Assembly (NCBI RefSeq): GCF_007754155.1
Contig: NZ_CP037423.1
Location: 6,382,567 to 6,446,566, forward strand
Direction: 5' to 3'
DNA length: 64,000 bases
DNA from: Stieleria neptunia
Lineage (GTDB): Bacteria; Planctomycetota; Planctomycetia; Pirellulales; Pirellulaceae
Position 1 is the stretch's first letter, and each line of letters opens with the position of its first letter. Under the pieces are notes generated by a model that had not been told where the DNA came from, did not search any database, and saw only the letters and a list, made by a program, of their open reading frames with translations. Shown piece after piece: positions 58,542 through 64,000 of this stretch. Position numbers and translations under genes: made by a program.

Positions 58542-58901
58542 TCAACCAAACAGTTGCGCGATACCCAGCATGCAAAAGAAAGTCCCGAAGACCCCGACGA
58601 TGATAACCAACTTGGCGGCGACGAAGGGGGACAGGGCGACCGCGCCCCCGACGATCACTGCCCCGGTCAAGATCACGCCCATCCCCTTGATGCGCCGTTT
58701 TCTCGTTTGATTCCGAATTGCGGCGTCGGCCAATTCGTCTGCGTCGACATCACCGAATCCCAATGATCGCAGCTTGATGACGACCGCCCCCTTGGCCGCG
58801 CCGGTTGCGGCGAGTTGACGAGCGAGCGCACGGCCCCGGGCGCGCTGCTCGGGACCGGCCGCATTTCGCCTCGGAGGGGCAAAGGGATTCGTCGATTCCA
58901 T
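58542..58901 (-). CDS. Small membrane protein of unknown function
   Basis: The 119-residue protein has an Ala/Arg-rich cytoplasmic N-terminus with a helical unit (GAAKGAVVIKLRSLGFGDVD, DELADAAIRNQTRKRRIKG). Two closely spaced membrane helices follow (GVILTGAVIVGGAVALSPFV and KLVIIVGVFGTFFCMLGIAQ). The N-terminal MESTNPFAPP is typical of small planctomycete membrane proteins. It is divergent from the flippase gene with 158 bp between. Confidence 0.72.
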   Translation of the reverse strand: MESTNPFAPPRRNAAGPEQRARGRALARQLAATGAAKGAVVIKLRSLGFGDVDADELADAAIRNQTRKRRIKGMGVILTGAVIVGGAVALSPFVAAKLVIIVGVFGTFFCMLGIAQLFG

Positions 58902-59059
58902 GTCTTCTATCGATCGTCTTCAGTTGATCCCTGAGAGTCACCGGTGCCGGGGTTACCGGATCGCCGCCGGCAACTAAACTCTGCACAGTCAACGACATCC
59001 TAACCGATCCTGTCGCCAATGAGCCAGCTTCCTGTCATGATCCTCCGTGGACACCGCCG

Positions 59060-60349
59060 ATGAAACCGGCCGAAGTTCTTGCACGTCTGCGAGGCACCGC
59101 TCGTGGCGACACGGTGATGTCGTTGCTGGATCAGATCGTGGTCAGCGGGACTCGTTTTGCAACCACGGTGATGGTCGGACGATTCGGCTCCGAATCCGAG
59201 TTGGGTTATTATTCACTGGCCTTCAGTGTGTTTGTGCTGTTGGTCAGTTTCCAGGAATCCCTGGTCTCGGTCCCCTACACCGTTTTCGTCAAACGGCTTT
59301 CCGCGGACGACCAACGCAAGTACGCCGCCAGTTCGCTGGGACAATCGATCGGATTAAATGGGCTGGCGATGCTCGTGTTGGCGGCCTGTTGTGTGATCGT
59401 CCAGATGACGCGGCCGACGACCGGTCTGCTCGGTTTGTTGTGGCTGCTGGTGATCTTGCTGCCATTCTTGATGCTGCGTGAATTCGCGCGGCGTTTCGCC
59501 TTCGCCCACCTCCGCGTTGCGACGGCGATGGCATTGGATCTGGCGGTCAGCGTGCTTCAATTGGGCGGGCTGGCCTTGCTGGCGCGACAGGACCAGATGC
59601 ATGCGACCGGCGCCTACCTGGTTTCCGGGGGCGCCGCGGGCATCGCCGGATCGGCTTGGCTGTATCTTGTCCGATCCGAATTCCAATGGGACCGAACTCG
59701 CCTGCGGTCGGACTGGATCAAAAACAGCAGCTTCGGCAAATGGGTCGTCGGTGCGCATCTGACCTCGGTGCTGCACATGTACTTTGCCCACTGGTTGCTG
59801 GCGGCGATCATCAGCGAACGCGCGACCGGAATCTACGCGGCCTGCATGACCGTCGTGATGCTCGCCAATCCGTTCATCTTGGGGATGAGCAATGTGTTGT
59901 CGCCCAAAGCGGCCCACGCCTTCGCCGCCGGCGGTGCCGCCGCGGCGAGCCGATTGGTATGGCGGTTTACGGGCGTGATGGTCACGGTTTTAGTGCTGTT
60001 TGCCGTGCTGGTGGCAGTCATTGGAAATGCGTTGATCGTGTGGATCTTTGACCAGCAATACGGCGGTCACGGCGTCGCCATTGCGGTTCTCGGGTTCGGA
60101 ACCGTCGCATCGGGGGTCAGCTATGCGATGGGCAGTGGCCTGCGAGCGATCAATCGTCCCGCGGCAAACTTTTGGGCGGCGATGTGGGGGCTGGTCGCGA
60201 CCGTCGTGATCTCGTCGGCGCTGGTCCACTCCATGACCATTCTGGGCATGACGATCGGCTTGGTCAGTGGATTTTACGTCACGGCGATTTATCGCGTCTT
60301 GGCCTTCCGGGCCGCAATCCACGAACTCGCGACAGCCTCCGCGTCTTGA
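59060..60349 (+). CDS. Polysaccharide flippase (MATE/MVF, Wzx-like)
   Basis: The 429-residue membrane protein has about 12 hydrophobic helices and the Wzx/O-antigen-transporter pattern: an N-terminal SLLDQIVVSGTRFATTVMVG, GSESELGYYSLAFSVFVLLV, and a late GHGVAIAVLGFGTVASGVSY with helical pairs to the end. Such proteins flip undecaprenyl-linked oligosaccharides across the inner membrane. ATG 59060 is used. The GT2 gene lies 162 bp downstream on the same strand, giving a short envelope polysaccharide group. Confidence 0.88.
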   Translation: MKPAEVLARLRGTARGDTVMSLLDQIVVSGTRFATTVMVGRFGSESELGYYSLAFSVFVLLVSFQESLVSVPYTVFVKRLSADDQRKYAASSLGQSIGLNGLAMLVLAACCVIVQMTRPTTGLLGLLWLLVILLPFLMLREFARRFAFAHLRVATAMALDLAVSVLQLGGLALLARQDQMHATGAYLVSGGAAGIAGSAWLYLVRSEFQWDRTRLRSDWIKNSSFGKWVVGAHLTSVLHMYFAHWLLAAIISERATGIYAACMTVVMLANPFILGMSNVLSPKAAHAFAAGGAAAASRLVWRFTGVMVTVLVLFAVLVAVIGNALIVWIFDQQYGGHGVAIAVLGFGTVASGVSYAMGSGLRAINRPAANFWAAMWGLVATVVISSALVHSMTILGMTIGLVSGFYVTAIYRVLAFRAAIHELATASAS

Positions 60350-60511
60350 TTGTCCTTGTTGTAGTGGTTGTGACGCATCTCTGATCCTTCGGCGAGTCGC
60401 GCGTCCCCGCTCGGACCACGCCTGCTAGCTGTCCGCGCCGCATCAACTATGCTGAGCAACACGCCGCGTCCCACGTCACGATTCCCACGTCACGACTTGT
60501 GCAGAAGAACA

Positions 60512-61462
60512 ATGGAGCCCCCCGTTTTGTCCGCGGATCTAGAACCAGACGTTTCCGTTTTGATGACCGTCTACAACGGCATGCCCTACCTGGCAGACGC
60601 CGTCGAGTCGATCCGCGGGCAAACCTATTCGCGTTGGAAGATGGTCATCGTCGATGACGGTTCGACCGACGAATCCGGCGACTACCTCGATTCTCTTGAT
60701 GACCCGCGGATCACGGTCATCCATCAAGACAATGCGGGCACAGCGGTCGCCTCCAACCATGGTCTGAAACTCTGTGAGACCGAGTTTCTCGCACGCATGG
60801 ACAGCGATGACATCTGTGACCCGACGCGATTGGAAAAACAAGTCGCGTTCTTGCGCGATCACCCCAACGTCGGACTGGTCGGTTCCCAGATCGTTCCCCG
60901 CGGCGCCCAGAAAGCGGGACGCGTGATCCCGTTGGCGACCGATCATGAATCGATCTACAGCCAGTTGCGCAAAGGCCAACACGCCATGTGTCATCCCACC
61001 ATTCTGATGCGGACCGCGCTGCTCAAGGGCATCGGTGGCTATTGGAAACAGCATGGCATGTTCGACGCCTGGGACATGTTCTTGCGGATGGGCGAAGTCG
61101 GTGAACTGGCCAACCTGCCCGAACCGCTGCTGCAATACCGCATCCACACCGGCAGCATCAACGGCAAGCACATGCGAAAGCTGCAGGCGAGCATTGAATT
61201 CGCCTGCGAGCTGGCCAGGCGGCGTGAAGAAAACCTGCCGGAAATTGCTTACGAAGACTACTTTGCCCAGCGGGCCCGCGCGGGATTGCTGTCGCGGTTC
61301 GCAAAACAGGTCAATGTCTATGCGTTGCTGCAATACCGATTGGCATCGATCGATCTACTCGGCGGGCACCGTCTTCGCGGCTACGCCCGTTTGGCCTGGT
61401 CCGGCCTCTGTTCCCCGGGGCGAAGCGTCAATCGTCTGCTGAGACAACTTAAACTCGCCTGA
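60512..61462 (+). CDS. Glycosyltransferase family 2
   Basis: The 316-residue GT-A enzyme has VSVLMTVYNGMPYLADAVES, KMVIVDDGSTDESGDYL (nucleotide-binding Asp pair) and FLARMDSDDICDPTRLEKQ (the DxD metal-binding motif). HAMCHPTILMRTALLKGIGG and the WDMFLRMGE(V) catalytic region follow. The C-terminus (RGYARLAWSGLCSPGRSVNR) is basic and may touch the membrane. It transfers a sugar from a nucleotide donor to a lipid- or glycan acceptor in surface polysaccharide synthesis. ATG 60512 is preferred to ATG 60449, which adds an Arg/Pro-rich stretch unlike the family. Confidence 0.9.
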   Translation: MEPPVLSADLEPDVSVLMTVYNGMPYLADAVESIRGQTYSRWKMVIVDDGSTDESGDYLDSLDDPRITVIHQDNAGTAVASNHGLKLCETEFLARMDSDDICDPTRLEKQVAFLRDHPNVGLVGSQIVPRGAQKAGRVIPLATDHESIYSQLRKGQHAMCHPTILMRTALLKGIGGYWKQHGMFDAWDMFLRMGEVGELANLPEPLLQYRIHTGSINGKHMRKLQASIEFACELARRREENLPEIAYEDYFAQRARAGLLSRFAKQVNVYALLQYRLASIDLLGGHRLRGYARLAWSGLCSPGRSVNRLLRQLKLA

Positions 61463-61955
61463 GCCCCACGTCGTCTTGCCTTCAATTTAGCTTCTCTCCC
61501 TCTAGGAGTGCTTCGTGGATTTTAGTGGCTAATCGCTCAGGCCCCAGGTTTTTCGAGGCATTGCTGCGATGTCCGAATGGGGAGAGCGAGGACAAACGCT
61601 CGGTTCAAACGACCCTCCGCCGACACGGGGGCCGGCGGAGGGCACGAAGCCTCTTCGGCGCATCGCAGACCAGGTGATTCCTTGGCGGGTTGCTCCTCAG
61701 CCGCCGCAGGCCACAAGTGACCAAATGATTCCGAGGAACTGGGTGTGAGGATTATCATGTCGGATACGCGGCGGGTCGTGGAGGCCGTTCTCTACGTGGT
61801 GCTTCGTGCCCGCTTCTCAGCCTGGTCCCGGGAGTTTGCTTGAAAATGACATTGGTGGCTCGCCTCACGGCGTTGACCCCGTTTGAGAGAATAACAGAGC
61901 CCTACTCCCGCGCCTGCCGCGTTTTTCCGTTGAAGTCACCTTTCGGAGTTCCGCC
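61463..61955. other. Left non-coding end of the IS110-type element
   Basis: After 31 bases of ordinary spacer the element's left end begins at 61494. 462 non-coding bases precede the transposase frame, with a strong hairpin CCTCCGCCG ... CGGCGGAGG near 61612-61640. In IS110-family elements such a long non-coding end encodes the bridge RNA that guides recombination; here the role is inferred from family knowledge. Nothing else was recognised. Confidence 0.5.
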
Positions 61956-63300
61956 ATGGCCAAGAAGAAATCCTCTGGGAAACCTAAGCGTCGATCACGT
62001 GGTGGGTTTCCGATTGACAACGCACCCGTTCCACAATCACTTGACACAATCAACTTGAACGCTGCCGGCATCGATATTGGTTCGACCCAGCACTATGTTG
62101 CCGTGCCCTCCGATCGCGACTCATCACACGTTCGCTGCTTCGGCACCTTTACATCCGATCTGGCGTCGCTCGCAGATTGGTTGGAAGAGTGCGGCAATTT
62201 GTGTTCTGCGTTCTTACATGCGGCAACGAGCCATGCTCGTCGCCAACGCGAGCGAGCATATCCAACGGATGCAGAAGGCGATGATGGAAATGAATGTCCA
62301 GCTCCATCACGTCATTTCGGACATCACCGGCACCACTGGCCTTGCCATTTTGGATGCCATTGTTGCGGGCAGTCGAGACCCTCACCTACTCGCAAAACTT
62401 CGCGATCCAAGGTGCAAAAATGACGAGTCGACGATCGCGAAAGCTCTGGAAGGCAATTGGCGTGAAGAACATGTATTTGCGTTAAAACAGGCTCTGGAAC
62501 TGTACCGTTTTTACGGTTCCAAACTGTCGGAAGTCGATTCCAAGCTTGAAGAACATTTGGGTACATTTTCCGACCGAAGTGACGGTGAGATTCTGCCGAA
62601 GCTGAAGGCTCCTAAAGCTGGAAGCAATAGCCCCCGGTTCGATATGCGCAATCAGCTCTATCGGGTGCTGGGCGTCGACATGACGACCATTGATGGGATT
62701 AGCGGTCAATCCGCAATCACACTGATTTCTGAAATCGGTACCGACATGAGTAGGTGGGCAACAGAGAAGCATTTCACTTCTTGGCTTTGCCTATGTCCGG
62801 GCAGTAAGAAGACAGGTGGGAAATTGCTCAGTGGTAAAACACGTACAAGTGCGAACCGAGCCGCCGCCGCACTTCGAACAGCCGCCGCGTCCCTGGCACG
62901 ATCAAACTGCGCCTTAGGAGCGTTCTTTCGCAGGATCCGTTCCCGTCTTGGTTCACCCAAAGCGATCACGGCGACGGCCCACAAGCTCGCGAAAATAGTT
63001 TATGGGATGCTGAAGTACGGGAGGGAATATGTCGATGTCGGCAACGACTATTACGAACAGCAATACAAGAAGCGAGCAATGGAAAATCTGGCGAAACGGG
63101 CAGCTGCACTCAACCTGCGAGTGGTCCCCAATGAACTAGCTGGGTAGGAAGTTCCTTGAGAGCAGAGCCCGCCTCCGCTTCACCTGGCTTCGCCATCCTA
63201 CCGAACACAACCATCGGACATCGCAGTCATCCCTCAAAAAACCTTCCCCGAGTATTCGAGCGCACCCACTAAAATCCGCGAAGAACCCCCTCTGGGAGAG
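61494..63300 (+). mobile_element. IS110-family insertion element with defective transposase
   Basis: CTCTCCCTCTAGGAGTGCTT at 61494 and onward (through GTGGATTTTAGTGG) matches the reverse complement of 63263-63300 (CTCTCCCAGAGGGGGTTCTT, CGCGGATTTTAGTGG) with mismatches, giving inverted ends of about 38 bp. Between them lie a long non-coding left end, an internally deleted transposase gene and a short right end. About 1.8 kb in total. The exact ends are uncertain because IS110 elements normally lack long terminal inverted repeats. Confidence 0.6.
61956..63147 (+). pseudogene. IS110-family transposase, internally deleted and frameshifted
   Basis: The N-terminal frame (from ATG 61956) has a basic leader and the RuvC-like start NAAGIDIGSTQHYVAVPSD, up to DLASLADWLEECG. 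At about 62190-62198 the sequence jumps to another frame reading CVLRSYMRQRAMLVANASEH, which in intact relatives lies about 65-75 residues further on. The missing part normally holds ALESTG and the TDxxDAQ pair, so three of the four DEDD catalytic acids are gone. The C-terminal domain is complete, with MTTIDGISGQSAITLISEIG (the helix-hairpin-helix-like part), KTRTSANRAAAALRTAAASL, containing the Ser region, and ends VVPNELAG at 63147. The gene cannot give active enzyme. Confidence 0.85.
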
Positions 63301-63354
63301 ACGGCGTTTGCTGCGCTCGACCGCCGGCTACGTGCTGCAATCCCTTTCGGGATA

Positions 63355-63720
63355 CTACTGCCGCAACACCCACAACGTGACGAGCATCACACCGTTAAGC
63401 AGCACAGTCAATCCAAAAACAATACGAAAGGATTGCTTCCTGGTTTTGTGCCGCAACTTCTCCTGAGCGATTAGCGCCCCCGGCCAACCGCCGATCATGG
63501 CTAGCAGGTGCAGCGTGTTCTCTTGAGTCCGCCAACGACCACGCCGGGCGGCGGACTTATCGATCGCGTACACCAAAAACGTGATCAGGCTGGCGCCTAG
63601 GTAGAACCACAACACCAGAGTTGGCAGTTGGTCGCTCACCACCAACAATCCGACAAACACCAAGAACAACCATGCGGCGATCACAGGCAATGATGTTTTA
63701 TAATAATCGCCGCGATTCAC
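63355..63720 (-). CDS. DUF1294 membrane protein
   Basis: The 121-residue protein has an N-terminal membrane helix pair (LPVIAAWLFLVFVGLLVVSD, LVLWFYLGASLITFLVYAID). The DUF1294 signature follows: YAIDKSAARRGRWRTQENTL, LLAMIGGWPGALIAQEKLRH, KTRKQSFRIVFGLTVLLNG. GTG 63720 is chosen because GGAGGAG lies 6 bases upstream; the frame is open to 63981, but that part translates a common intergenic repeat and has no cold-shock domain. Function unknown; it is often fused to a cold-shock domain in relatives. Confidence 0.88.
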   Translation of the reverse strand: MNRGDYYKTSLPVIAAWLFLVFVGLLVVSDQLPTLVLWFYLGASLITFLVYAIDKSAARRGRWRTQENTLHLLAMIGGWPGALIAQEKLRHKTRKQSFRIVFGLTVLLNGVMLVTLWVLRQ

Positions 63721-63726
63721 CGGTCG

Positions 63727-63734
63727 CTCCTCCC
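63727..63734 (-). promoter_or_regulatory. Ribosome binding site fixing the GTG start of the DUF1294 gene
   Basis: GGGAGGAG on the minus strand ends 6 bases before GTG 63720 and outweighs the longer upstream frame. Confidence 0.75.
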
Positions 63735-63877
63735 CTCGCTTCGCTCGACCCTCCTGCCCAGAGAGTGGCTTTGAAAACTGCACGACCTCCACCAGGGAGG
63801 GTTTCGACAAACGAGGGACTTCATCCCGTCCGCCTGGACGAGGTTTTGACGTGTCCGGCACGTGTCCCCGTCGTTCC

Positions 63878-64000
63878 TTACCGAATCCCGACCGGGCGGC
63901 TTGCGACGCGTTGGTTCTCGGTCGTTTTACCGATCGAAATGCCGACCCAACCGTCACGCAATTCGAACTGCGTGATCCCACTTTGCTCGGGCAATCGTTC
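63878..64000 (-). CDS. Possible C-terminal end of a gene entering from the right edge
   Basis: A minus-strand frame runs in from 64000 and stops at TAA 63880-63878, giving 40 residues (ITQFELRDGWVGISIGKTTE and RVASRPVGIR). This is short, and an open stretch of this length can arise by chance at this GC content; no family is recognised. Confidence 0.3.
   Translation of the reverse strand, partial: ERLPEQSGITQFELRDGWVGISIGKTTENQRVASRPVGIR

Noticed and set aside
63721..63981. Cold-shock domain fused in front of the DUF1294 protein
   Set aside because: The upstream 87 codons contain no RNP1-like GFGFI motif and correspond to an intergenic repeat; the strong Shine-Dalgarno at 63727-63734 fixes the shorter start.

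Overview
The window looks like a chromosomal segment of a planctomycete, most likely Pirellulaceae (Rhodopirellula/Stieleria-like). This rests on family content: an N-terminal LExRRLLA extracellular-protein motif, two paired PSD1-type cytochrome (DUF1549/DUF1553) and DUF1501 genes, a twin-arginine Gfo/Idh/MocA oxidoreductase, many secreted proteins of unknown function, high GC, and numerous dispersed palindromic repeats between genes. No tRNA, rRNA or CRISPR array was recognised.

Layout. 1-11206 (minus) is the first ~3,735 codons of one giant surface/secreted protein that continues past the left edge: beta-helix repeats, a LamG-like domain, Ca-binding Ig-like modules with a PA14-like insert, then at least 12 CARDB-like modules. 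11617-16040 (minus) is a lactate-utilisation operon (lutA-lutB-lutC) followed by a secreted alpha/beta hydrolase and a HAD hydrolase. 16472-23238 holds an aminotransferase, a secreted TPR protein, a small HAMP-like membrane protein, a secreted Cys/Pro-rich protein and a TIM-barrel isomerase. 23463-24595 is the divergent queF/queE pair of 7-deazaguanine synthesis. A complete two-ORF insertion sequence lies at 24847-26545.

26609-30418 holds a secreted dehydrogenase, a secreted low-complexity protein and a GT4 glycosyltransferase. 30695-39218 (minus) is a compact block of two PSD1/DUF1501 pairs with a DUF1579-like gene between them, headed by two adjacent heptamer arrays and a thioredoxin-fold protein. 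40183-43945 is a divergent AraC regulator / DapA-like aldolase / Old Yellow Enzyme group, probably a catabolic unit.

From 44087 the theme is the envelope and polysaccharide: WecB epimerase, a large disordered acidic/basic protein, UppP and a DUF368 (PopT-type) undecaprenyl-phosphate carrier protein, two atypical glycosyltransferases, an OleD-like reductase, two conserved unknowns, a flippase and a GT2 glycosyltransferase. Between them, 57141-58280 is a segment bracketed by 28-bp inverted repeats. It carries an unrecognised gene with a CNF-like Cys/His spacing. The right end holds an IS110-family element with an internally deleted transposase, and a DUF1294 membrane protein.

The interval regions carry at least four families of dispersed palindromic elements, one MITE-like element with terminal inverted repeats, and several tandem arrays (7, 19, 110, 161 and 633 bp).
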